Source: Cylindrobasidium torrendii FP15055 ss-10 (Eukaryota; Basidiomycota; Agaricomycetes; Agaricales; Physalacriaceae). From it: a stretch of 64,000 bases of DNA. The notes under the pieces are model-generated. The model saw only the letters and a list, made by a program, of their open reading frames with translations. It made no database searches and was not told where the DNA came from. A program made the translations under genes and the position numbers. Where the stretch lies: assembly GCA_000934385.1 (NCBI GenBank), contig KN880494.1:56062-120061 (forward strand), given 5' to 3'. The first letter of the stretch is position 1; each line of letters starts with the position of its first letter. Positions 10,783 through 19,713 of this stretch are shown here, in pieces.

Positions 10783-11307
10783 ATGCAGCAGGACAACAAC
10801 GAGCCGCGCTCTGCGATCCTTGACCCATCGTATTACCACACACATTCTACTCAGCCTTCTGTTTACGTCGACCGTGAAGGCAACATGCACGACCCAGACT
10901 ACCATCTCTTTCCGGTTGCGTCTTCTTCGCCATCCTATTCACAAACCTCAATAGAGGTGGAGGATGAGTATACAGACTTCTTCTCGAGGCGACCGACGTC
11001 GAGACGTTCCTCGATGTCGAGCCATCCATCTACACCCTCTTCAACTTCACGTGCGCCAATAGCAAGCAGCAACGGCCGCTCGCACCACGAGAAGACATCC
11101 AAGCATCCAAAACTTAGTCACAAAGTGTCTCTGGACTCGTATACGGAAGTAGAGCAAGATGCGGAACAGGAAAGGGAAGGAGGAGATGCGGAGGAACATC
11201 ACCGTGGTTCAGAAACTGTGAGGCGGGAGTTACACGCGCTGGCGCTTTCGATGAGCATTGGGGTATTCAAAGCGCGACGGACGGTCAAGAATGTGCTGCG
11301 GCGATGA
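10783..11307 (+). CDS. Hypothetical low-complexity protein
   Basis: I do not recognise a family. From the ATG at 10783 the frame encodes about 174 residues without an intron. The N-terminus is MQQDNNEPRSAILDPSYYHT; the middle is rich in Ser, Thr, Pro and Arg (SRRPTSRRSSMSS...); then come an acidic Glu-rich stretch and a basic C-terminus ending SIGVFKARRTVKNVLRR. No signal peptide or membrane segment is seen. The length, coherent start and position between two expressed units make a real gene likely. The frame is open further upstream to 10720, but the upstream residues look like untranslated leader. Phosphorylation-rich disorder is an inference from composition. Confidence 0.65.
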   Translation: MQQDNNEPRSAILDPSYYHTHSTQPSVYVDREGNMHDPDYHLFPVASSSPSYSQTSIEVEDEYTDFFSRRPTSRRSSMSSHPSTPSSTSRAPIASSNGRSHHEKTSKHPKLSHKVSLDSYTEVEQDAEQEREGGDAEEHHRGSETVRRELHALALSMSIGVFKARRTVKNVLRR

Positions 11308-11681
11308 AACACGCTTATAGAATCCCCTGTCATGCCTCGTACTCATACCCACTCCCTCGTGTATACTTTAAACGATGTAGCCATTAGTAATATCTCTCAA
11401 TCAAATTGTATTGTTAACGTTGAGAGAGTGTGAGGCGAGGACCACTGTTAGCTACGCTCATTCTATAAGGTAGCGGTGAGCTAGCTGCATGTGGTTGGTC
11501 ATGGTTCCTTAGAAGAATCATGCGCGCTGCCAAAGCGCACCTTAGCTTGCCTCGGGGTTCCCTGAGTTTTGTCGGAGAGTGTGTCTTTCACGTGGGCCGG
11601 AACAGATGTCGGCGCTCGGAAGTAGATATCGGATCGCCGGACCGGCGATCACCAATTTTTGAAAGTTCTGCTCCTGCTGTG
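11308..11681. other. Intergenic, presumed promoter of TRM82
   Basis: A short interval between two forward-strand genes with no recognised element. A chance open frame at 11520 runs into the start of TRM82 in the same frame, but the residues upstream of 11682 are not typical of the family. Confidence 0.45.
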
Positions 11682-13626
11682 ATGTCTGCATCTACCGTTC
11701 CCTACACTCAACTGCTGTTGAGCACATCTGGTCCATCCATCGTCCTTTCTGGACATCATGTACAAGTCATCAATTCTGCGTAAGGCCCTATCCGTTCTGC
11801 CCAAGATGGCGAAATGGTTAACGCTTGGTTAGCAATGGAGAAGTCCTTTCTTCGACTTCTCAGCTCTCTGCGGACGTACAAGAGAACTTGCAAAAGTCTG
11901 GTCCTCTAAGGCGCGCGACCCTCGACCCCTCGCGTACATTCCTTGCGACAATCGCAGACGACAAGATGCTAAAGGTCTGGGACCTGTCTGGGACATTGAA
12001 GCTTGCTAGCCAAAGGTCAGCACCTCCTTCCACCGCCTGTACTCTCTTCCTCATACCTCTCATCCCCAGTGCGGCACGCTAACGGTACCGGGCACAGAGA
12101 ACTTCCCAAAAAGCCGACCGATGTTAGCTTTACGCAGGATGGACAGACTATCCTTGTCGCAGACAAGTTTGGCGATGTGTTCAGGTATGTGAGCTTGCAC
12201 ACCCGTTTCGCACCCCACCCATGCGCGATATAGCTACCCTCTGCATTATGTGGAGGACTCCAAGTCTGAGGTTCCGCCAACTGAAAATCCACCCCGCGAC
12301 CGCGGCTCGTTGGTATCCCACGACGCGACTTCTGGCAACCTCATTCTCGGTCACACATCCGTCCTCACATCGTTTACGATGTCTCACGACGAGAAATATG
12401 TCATTACGGCGGACCGCGACGAGCACATCCGCGTGAGCTGGTATCCACAAGGCTTCTGCATTGAAAGCTACTGCCTCGGTTCGACCAAGTGAGCATTTCT
12501 CCTGTCCGACGCTTATCTTTCCTCTAATTATGCGTTTCCAAGATTCGTTTCCGCTCTGCATATCCCTCGAACTCACCCGTCGTTGCTCGTCTCCGGCGGG
12601 GGTGACACCGTGCTCAAATTGTGGGAATGGCAGACCGGTGAGCTGAAATACGAAATTCCAATCTGGGGTGCGGTTTCAGAGCACATTGTGGTGAAGGTTC
12701 CGGTGTACAAGAAACGCAAAGATGTGGAAGGGGATGACGAGGATGGTGAGCGTCCGCCCAAGGCCAATAAGCGGCGACGGAAAGACCAAACGTCGAACGG
12801 TTCTGCAGGGAACGACGAACCTAAGCCAGACCCTGCTGCGCCGACAAACGATGTGCCGACAGATACCTTGGCGACCGTGGGCTCCACTGTCGAGGACGAG
12901 ACGATTCTAGCCGTCCACAAGATTGACAGCGTCCAGGTAGATGGAAAGCTCTATCTTGTATTTAGTGTGGTCGGGTGAGTGGTTTGACACTTTCTATGTC
13001 ATATCCCGAATTGACAACGGTGAAATATAGAGCAACATCGATCTACCTTGTGGAATGTCCAGTGAGCGCTGATGGTAGGGAACCTGTCATCGAGGTCTAT
13101 GACGTGGGGAAACCGGTGCTCGACTTTTGTATCCTTTCTGGCGCAGAAGATGTGCCTCTGATTTGGATTTCTGCGGATGTGGCATGGCCGTATGATGCGC
13201 AGACGGCGGGCCTCGTTGATTTGGTCCAACTTGTGACTGTAACGGGGGGCAAGGTAAGCTCTATTGTTCTTCGTGCGCTCTTGTGTCTGTGCGATGACAT
13301 TGACGCGATCTTCCTGTTAGTTCGGGCTGGCGGGCGCAGGGGAGCACAAAGGATTGTTGGACACGTTGAATGCTCAATGCGGAGTTAACGGTGCGCGGAT
13401 ATCAGCTATCTTTGTGTCGCATTTGTCCTCTGACGACTGTCGCTCTTGTTCAGGCGATGCGGAGGGTCTCGATCTGTACTCTGTGCTCAAAACGTATCCT
13501 AAAAATCGTTGGGCAGAGCACGATGCGATGGCGCGAGAGGACTTGCCGGAGAGTGCGAGTAAGAAAGAGAAGGGAAAGCTGAGAAATAAGAAGGGTGCTA
13601 GTAATACAAGAGAATTAGAAACATGA
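11682..13626 (+). CDS. TRM82: tRNA (guanine-N7) methyltransferase non-catalytic WD40 subunit
   Basis: Trm82 (WDR4 in animals) is the WD40 partner that stabilises Trm8, the enzyme methylating G46 of tRNA to m7G in the nucleus and cytosol. The start at 11682 gives MSASTVPYTQLLLST. Exons then read RRATLDPSRTFLATIADDKMLKVWDL, ELPKKPTDVSFTQDGQTILV, ADKFGDVFRYPL, LGHTSVLTSFTMSHDEKYVI and TADRDEHIRVSWYPQGFCIE, which are strong family signatures. A Lys/Glu/Pro-rich insert with a basic patch follows. Introns lie near 11780, 12015, 12184, 12489, 12975, 13253 and 13391. The C-terminus is basic (SASKKEKGKLRNKK) and ends at 13626. Trm8 itself is not in the window. Confidence 0.92.
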
Positions 13627-14299
13627 TAGTACAAGTAGCATACTCCGGACGCAGTAGCGTACACAAAGGAAACATTAGGAGATGCGAGAATGCGCCCTGC
13701 CCGGTGGCGCGGGTTCATGTGCTTTCGAAATGGAGGCCCAAAGGCTGGCAGGAGATCGCCGGGGTACAATGATGGCCGATTAGTCAGCCGATGGTCGACC
13801 TCAAGCGAGCGTCCTCGTTCTTCTTCACGCTCGACGGCGACGTCGACGCAAATTTTGTTGCATTTTTTTCTACTTTCTCACGATTGCCTGACACCTCTGC
13901 CTGCCCACCACCGTCGCCAGCGCCGACCATTGCGCGTTGTTTAATTGCCCATATCCGACTCGCGTCGTTGTGAGAAGAGTTCCCACCCTTGTGAGTTTTC
14001 CTCCATATCTTCGCCATCCCCCTTCTGCAGACATGGGTCTGTGACACTAGTGATGATGGGCGCTTGCCTCTTTGTCGGTGCCAGCATGTCGTCGGATCGC
14101 GGTGTTACGCAGCGATAAAGGCGATGTTCATGACAAGCGCTTTGGCGGACCCTGCGATGCTGGTAACCGCCACTTCGAACCCATCGATGCCCTTCCATGT
14201 CCGCCTTGTGCGGAGCTGAGCTTTGTATCATCAGGCGCTTACCCGTTCCCTCATCCAGGGCAACTTCCAGCACCTTTACCCGTACCGGTTTTCACAGCC
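13627..14299. other. Intergenic, presumed promoter and leader of the cyclin gene
   Basis: No gene is recognised. Open frames on both strands are short and lack family resemblance. The frame that runs into the cyclin is open from 14072, so a longer N-terminus cannot be fully excluded. Confidence 0.45.
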
Positions 14300-15654
14300 A
14301 TGAAGGACCTCTCGAACAAACACAACAACAGGGCCTCTGCGTCCGCCTATCCATGGAAACGCCCGACGTCATCCTCAAGCGGCGTATCGAAGAAGCCGAC
14401 GCCGACGCGCCGGTCACCGCGCTCCGCCAAAGCCGCGCTCATCGCCCAGCGCCAACGCGATCAGCAAGCACAGGCACTGCGCAAGGAGGGCGTACTGCTG
14501 GAGGAGGAATACCGTGATGATATTCGGCGCTATATGCATGACATGGAGGTGAATACTCATTTCTCGCTTGTCTCTTGCGCTTTGGGGATCGTCGTTGAAC
14601 TCGGTTCCTCCTCCCTTTCCTCCAGCTCAGCACGATCCCCACCCTGCAGTGTATGGACCAACAACCGGAAATCAAGTGGCACATGCGACCCTCCCTCGTC
14701 GACTTTCTTGTAGAGGTCCACTTCTCATTTAGGCTCCGGCCAGAAACCCTTTACCTGGCGCTGAACATCATCGACCGTTACGTGTCCAAACGCGTTGTTT
14801 ATGTGAAGCACTACCAGCTCGTGGGCTGCGCTGCCCTCTGGATTGCTGCCAAGTTCGAGGATGCCAAGGAACGCGTGCCAACGATCCAGGACCTTACGGA
14901 GATGTGCCACGGCGCATACTCGGAGTCTGCATTCTGCCAAATGGAAGGCCATATTCTCTCCACCATACAATGGACGCTCGGACATCCCACCGCAGAGTCC
15001 TGGCTGAGGCTGATGTGCTGCGGTGTCAACCAGGAGGAGAGCCAGGTCCAGCACGTTGCACGCTTCCTGATGGAGATCACGCTTTTCTATCGCGAATTTG
15101 TTGTCTACTCTCCATCGACGATTGCATTGGCTTCGTTGACCCTAGCCCGTTTCCTTTGCGGCAAACCCCGTCGACCATGGGAAGAGTCCGAGGAGTGCGT
15201 GGACGTTGTCGAGCTGCTGGACACCCGACTTTCGAAACATATCAACGAGGTGTCGGAGACGCTGTTGAAGAAGTACTCGTATGCGTTTTACTCCAAGGCG
15301 TCTACGATGGTTGTGCGCATTTATGTCAATGGTGGAGGCTTTTCGCGGTGGTCTTCGGCACCCTTCCCCATCACTCCCACGCGGCATTCGCCTGCGCTGT
15401 CGCCAGCGACGTCGCCTGCGTCGACGATCTCTGACATGTCTGACGATGGACCGCTTACGCCGAGCACGCCGTTGGATCTGACGATGCCGGATGGGTTTGG
15501 GGATGTGGGGGACGACAAGGAGAACTTGCCTGTGTCGTTTGAGCCTGTGTATACGACGAAGCAGGCTCCGGTGGAAGCGCAGTTCATCCCGCACGACCTT
15601 GTTGCGCTTGGGCGTGTGCCGCTGTTCCCGCGCAACGCGCCTGGTGTGTCATGA
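14300..15654 (+). CDS. G1-type cyclin
   Basis: This is a cyclin-box protein that should activate a cyclin-dependent kinase at the G1/S transition. The N-terminus (MKDLSNKHNNRAS...) is basic and disordered. The region YRDDIRRYMHDME is joined by an intron (about 14550-14626) to LSTIPTLQCMDQQPEIKWHM, then MRPSLVDFLVEVHFSFRLRP, YLALNIIDRYVSKRVVYVKH, YQLVGCAALWIAAKFEDAKE and RVPTIQDLTEMC, which is the cyclin N-box. The second cyclin fold follows (TLGHPTAESWLRLM...). The C-terminal third is Ser/Pro/Thr-rich with several TP and SP sites and acidic stretches that could act as phosphodegrons. It fits G1 cyclins of the basidiomycete Cln type better than B-type cyclins, but the assignment to one named gene is inference. 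Confidence 0.85.
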
Positions 15655-16761
15655 TGATGGATGCACGCCGACCCAAAAAAAAAAAGTCCACACCGACCTG
15701 TACCATTGCATGTGTTTCGAATATTGGGGGCCTTCCTTCCTGGGCTCCTCGACGTTTTTCTTCCTCATTTTTTTTCTCCCTCTGCTTCAAATTGTAACAA
15801 CAAAGACAAATGAACCGATGGATGGTTCTGGCAAGCTGCATATCACACAACATTCATATCCCAACATACCAACACGACCACGCATTCCAGCATTATACTT
15901 CTTCGCACCTCACCGCACCGCACCGCACCGTACCACCACACCTCGCCTGACGCATTGGCATCGAGCTCCTCTCATTTTCTGGACACTCCCTCTTCTCTCC
16001 TCTCCAGGTGCTGCTCGACCGTGCGATGAAAATACAGACATACTTTCGTTTTCTTTTCCGCTCATACATACAGACATACAGACAGACATACATATGCAAT
16101 CCCTCCTCCTCTTCCTTTGTGGTGGTTTTTTTTTATTCCCTCGTAGTTTCTGATTTACTCCTCTATACGTGCTTGTCCCCTCCCATCCTCCTCCTCCTCC
16201 TCCCTCTCCTCTTACCAAATCACTTCTGCTTACCGATTACTACTTCTGCCTACCAACTCCGCCCCCGCCCTCGACCCCGCCGACGCGTACATTATTCTTC
16301 ATTTTATACGAAAAAAACTTGAATTTTTTTTTTCTTTTTGTCCAAAGTATTTTTTTCGGTCTGTGTTTTTATTTAAATAACTTTTCAAAATTTTTATATA
16401 TAATTATTTTTTGAACAGAGGAGAGGGTGAGGGAAGGGGGTGAGGACAGTGTCACAGTGCGAACTGGTACTAGTAGGCTGTACAACGGTGCCGTGGGGAA
16501 GGGTGTGTGGGACCACGTGATCGTGATCGTGTGGAGGATGATGGATTGATCGGAGATTGCCTGAAGGCTGAGCTTGACTCGGACTTTCTTGTTTGAACGT
16601 AAACGGCTTGCATAACATACCTGCAGCAACTTGCGATACACCGGCGAAAGGCCTTTCTTACGATACATCTCTAGCGAAGCAAATCACAGCGAGCACGCAA
16701 AACGAGGACGGGCAAGGGACGCAGAAATTAGTACGGCGAAAGCAACAAGTTCACTACTACG
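15655..16761. other. Long intergenic region with A-run, pyrimidine-rich and simple-sequence tracts
   Basis: Just after the cyclin stop there is an A-run (15676-15686) and then long C/T-rich stretches, a CATACAGA-type simple repeat around 16060-16095, a CCT repeat near 16185-16205 and a strongly A/T-rich block at 16310-16410. No gene is recognised. The last part is the presumed promoter of gamma-glutamyl phosphate reductase. Confidence 0.5.
16053..16094 (+). repeat. CATACAGA-type simple repeat
   Basis: The stretch repeats ATACAGACATACAGACAGACATAC, an imperfect 4-8 bp microsatellite in non-coding DNA. Confidence 0.5.
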
Positions 16762-18520
16762 ATGTCAGAACCACACGCAGACCCAGCGCACGCAGAAGCA
16801 GACCCAGAGCGGTATCCGGAAGCAGAAGCGATAGCGAAAGCGGCGAAGGAGGCGTTCCAGGCGAGCCAGCTCGTGGATGGGGCGGAGCGCACGAAGGCGC
16901 TGCGTGCGATGCGGGGTGTGCTTGAGGAGAGCCGGGAGGTGGTTTTGGAGGCGAATAGGGAGGATGTTGAGGTGTGTGTTTTGTGTTCGCACTGCCTGAT
17001 TCTGCGCGCTTTTTCTCGTGCCCATGTCATTTTCCAAATGAACGAGAGACTGTTCGAAAGACATGAAATCCTGCTCGAAAGCCATGAACCACGACTGACA
17101 TACCCTTCCAGGCCGCACGCCCCACCACCTCCCCCGCGCTCCTCTCCCGGCTCACCCTCACCCCCGAAAAATTCGCCTCCATGCTCGACGGCATATCCGA
17201 CGTCGCTGCTTTGCCTTCCCCGACGGATGTGATCACGTATGCGACGGAGTTGGACGAAGGGTTGGAGCTGTATAGGGTGTCGTGCCCGATTGGTGTGCTG
17301 TTGGTTATTTTTGAGGCGCGGCCGGAGGTTGTGGTGAATATTGCGGCGTTGGGTGTTAAGAGTGGTGAGTGTGTTTTGTGCTCTCCTGTGCTTTTTTGTA
17401 CTTGCTGCTTTGCTTTTGCTTTTTTGTTTATGGCTTTGGAACGGATGAACAATTGGACTGATAGTATATCGTCCTCGACAGGCAACGCCGCTATCCTCAA
17501 AGGCGGTAAAGAAAGCGCGCGGACGACTAAAGTCCTCGCACGTCTCATCGCGCAAGCACTATCGACAACGCAGCTCCCCTCAACGTATATCCAAGCCATC
17601 GAGACGCGGGAAGAGGTTGGGGGGCTTTTACAGCAGGATAAATACATTGACTTGGTTATTCCGAGGGGAAGCAATGCGTTGGTGAGGAGTATACAGAATG
17701 GGACGCGGATTCCGGTGATGGGGCATGCGGATGGGCTGTGTGCGGTGTATTTGGATGAGAGTGCGGATGTGGGGAAGGCGGTGGGCGTTGTGGTTGATTC
17801 GAAGGTGAGCGGGTTGTTTGTTTTTTATGTCTTTTGTCGAAGCCCTCTCCGTGTGGTGTACTGACAAGGAGCTTGTGTTTTTTCTAGACAAACTACCCCT
17901 CAGCGTGTAACTCCGCAGAAACCCTGCTCGTGCACGAGGCGCTGCTCAACACCGTCTGGCCGTCCGTAGCAGAAGCCCTTCTCGCATCCTCCGTAACGCT
18001 ACTGTGCGACAAACCCTCTCTAGCGGTCCTCCACTCCCTCCCGACGTTCGTCCCGCACGCATCCTCGGTGCTCCCCGCCCCGCCCGACGCATACACCACC
18101 GAACACCTCTCCCTCACGCTTTCCGTCAAGACCGTACCCTCGGTACACGCCGCCATCGCCTTCGTCAACGCACACTCCTCACACCACACCGACGCCATCG
18201 TGACGGAGAACGACGCCGCGGCGCGCGCGTGGGTCCGCGGGGTGGACTCGGCGGGAGCGTTTGTGAATGCGTCGACGCGGTTCGCGGATGGGTACAGGTA
18301 TGGGTTTGGGACGGAGGTGGGGATTAGTACGGGGAGGATACATGCCAGGGGGCCTGTGGGGTTGGAGGGGCTTGTGGTGTATAAGTATGTGATGAGGAGT
18401 ACGAGTGGTAAGGGGCATGCTGTAGCCGATTTTGGTAGTGGTAATGGTGGAGGGGGAGGGGGAGGGGGGAAGGTGTATAGGCATAAGAGGATTGAGGATC
18501 CGGTTTTGCCGTATGCGTAG
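16762..18520 (+). CDS. PRO2: Gamma-glutamyl phosphate reductase (proline synthesis)
   Basis: The enzyme reduces gamma-glutamyl phosphate to glutamate semialdehyde with NADPH, the second step of proline synthesis. The start at 16762 reads MSEPHADPAHAEADPERYPE, then the coenzyme domain with ELYRVSCPIGVLLVIFEARP, NAAILKGGKESARTTKVLAR, DLVIPRGSNALVRSIQNGTR and IPVMGHADGLCAVYLDESAD. The catalytic Cys is in TNYPSACNSAETLLVH, followed by the late block FGTEVGISTGRIHARGPVGL. Introns lie at about 16972-17112, 17366-17481 and 17805-17887. A run of nine or so glycines near the C-terminus (about 18445) is unusual and probably disordered. The last exon is strongly C-rich in its first half. It ends 113 bp before a tRNA gene. 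Confidence 0.95.
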
Positions 18521-18633
18521 TGTGGTAGAGGGAGAAGTAAATAAAGTATGGCTTGGTAACGACCCCATTGTGCTCCTTTGTGCTTTCGAAGCATCTCGCC
18601 GATCACACCTACGCCCTCCAAGCGCAACGCCAT

Positions 18634-18744
18634 GGCGAGATGGCCGAGCGGTCTAAGGCGCCAGACTAAGGAGAGGACCAACTCGCTCTTGCGAGTCTCA
18701 CAATCTGGTCCGAAAGGGCGTGGGTTCGAATCCCACTCTCGTCA
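18634..18744 (+). tRNA. tRNA-Leu (AAG) with 31-nt intron, second copy
   Basis: The mature parts are identical in the stretches I compared with the copy at 10289-10392: GGCGAGA/TCTCGTC acceptor, TGGCCGAGCGGTCTAAGGC D arm, GTGGG-TTCGAAT-CCCAC T arm. The anticodon AAG is at 18668-18670. The intron, about 18672-18702, is longer (31 nt) and largely different from that of the first copy, although both can form a hairpin. A T6 run at 18761-18766 should end transcription. It lies on the same strand as the first copy, 8.2 kb downstream, directly before a TIR element. Confidence 0.93.
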
Positions 18745-18760
18745 TGTGTGAGGGCTGTGC

Positions 18761-18766
18761 TTTTTT
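18761..18766 (+). terminator. RNA polymerase III T-run terminator
   Basis: Six T bases 16 bp after the tRNA-Leu gene, the normal Pol III stop signal. Confidence 0.6.
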
Positions 18767-18780
18767 CTGAACGTCCTTTT

Positions 18781-19387
18781 TAGGGTGGCGGACCTATGCT
18801 CCCCGGGGGGTACAGTACCGGTACCGTACCTATGCCCAATTTAGGGGGGGTGTACCGTACCGTACTGTACCGGCACGTGATGGAAACATGTGACCTGCGC
18901 CACACCTCGCGTTTTGCTTGTTTTTCGCGCTATTCTCCGGTTTTTCTTGCGTCTGCATACATATTACACTTACTAACACCTGGGAAGACATAGTTAAATG
19001 CTTTGAAACCTCAGAATTGCAGGTTTTGACCCCATAATTCCTCTAGATTGAGATACCTATTTGAGCCACCTCACACTCTCTCAATGACTTTCAATTTACT
19101 GTAAAAGTCCGTATATAGCACCATTCAGCTACAGATTAAGTTTTCAGCTCTTGGGAACCCCAATGAGAGCCATGCCACTCCCCCGAACGTCGTTGAGTGC
19201 CCGCCGATCATGCCGCCGCCCGCCCCGCGCCGTGATCCGAAGCATGCACGTGATAGGGTCACGTTGAGGCATCATGTGATAGGTACTGTACCTACCCTTC
19301 TGGCGGGGGGTGTACAGTACATGGTACGGTACGGTACCGGTACTTATGCTCGGTACCCATGTTTTGGGGGTTAGGTCCGCCACCCTA
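18781..19387. mobile_element. MITE-like non-autonomous TIR element with TA duplication
   Basis: The ends are inverted copies of GGGTGGCGGACCT (18783-18795 and 19373-19385), flanked on both sides by TA (18781-18782 and 19386-19387). This is the arrangement left by Tc1/mariner-type transposases. Inside the ends are subterminal, imperfect inverted clusters of GTACC/GGTAC motifs (about 18808-18875 and 19280-19365), while the centre (about 18980-19140) is A/T-rich. At about 603 bp there is no room for a transposase and no significant open frame, so it is non-autonomous. It sits only 14 bp past the Pol III terminator of the second tRNA-Leu gene. The superfamily call rests on the TA duplication only. 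Confidence 0.72.
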
Positions 19388-19450
19388 GATCATTTTGGGA
19401 TCTGAAGGGATCATTTCTGGAATCTGAAGGGATCATTGTGGGATCTGAAG
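19388..19450 (+). repeat. Three tandem copies of a 20-22 bp unit
   Basis: Units GATCATTTTGGGATCTGAAG (19388-19407), a 22-bp variant (19408-19429) and a 21-bp variant (19430-19450) directly abut the right end of the TIR element. They share GATCATT...ATCTGAAG. Confidence 0.75.
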
Positions 19451-19644
19451 GCTTCCATCTAAGATTAGGATAAGTAATCCCTCGCGCATTTCATTTTTTA
19501 TCGCAAAAGTGTTTCGCACGGCGTCACGTTTCTCTAAATAGAACTAAGTAAGTAGGAGGGAGAAAGCAAAGTACACTACGACTACACTACGAACACATAC
19601 GCACATCCGCCGTTCACATCTATCACTCCAAAAAAAAAAGAGAC

Positions 19645-19713
19645 TCAAGCCTATCCTTGACTTTTCCTCAAGCCTATCTTTAACTTTTCCTCAAGCCTAC
19701 ATATCTTTAACTT
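19645..19713 (+). repeat. Three imperfect tandem copies of a 23-bp unit in the NASP 3' region
   Basis: Copies beginning TCAAGCCTATC or TCAAGCCTAC start at about 19645, 19668 and 19691, each followed by a TTGACTTTTCC-like part. They end at the stop codon of the reverse-strand NASP gene and would lie in its 3' untranslated region. Confidence 0.6.

Noticed and set aside
15142..15594. Arg-rich 150-codon frame antisense to the cyclin
   Set aside because: Composition follows from the coding bias of the cyclin on the other strand; no start context, no family.
17027..17674. Long antisense frames over gamma-glutamyl phosphate reductase
   Set aside because: They cross introns and exons of the real gene and show no domain.
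19388..19713. Repeats near NASP as a CRISPR or integron-like array
   Set aside because: Only three imperfect adjacent copies without spacers in a eukaryotic genome; simple tandem repeats explain them.
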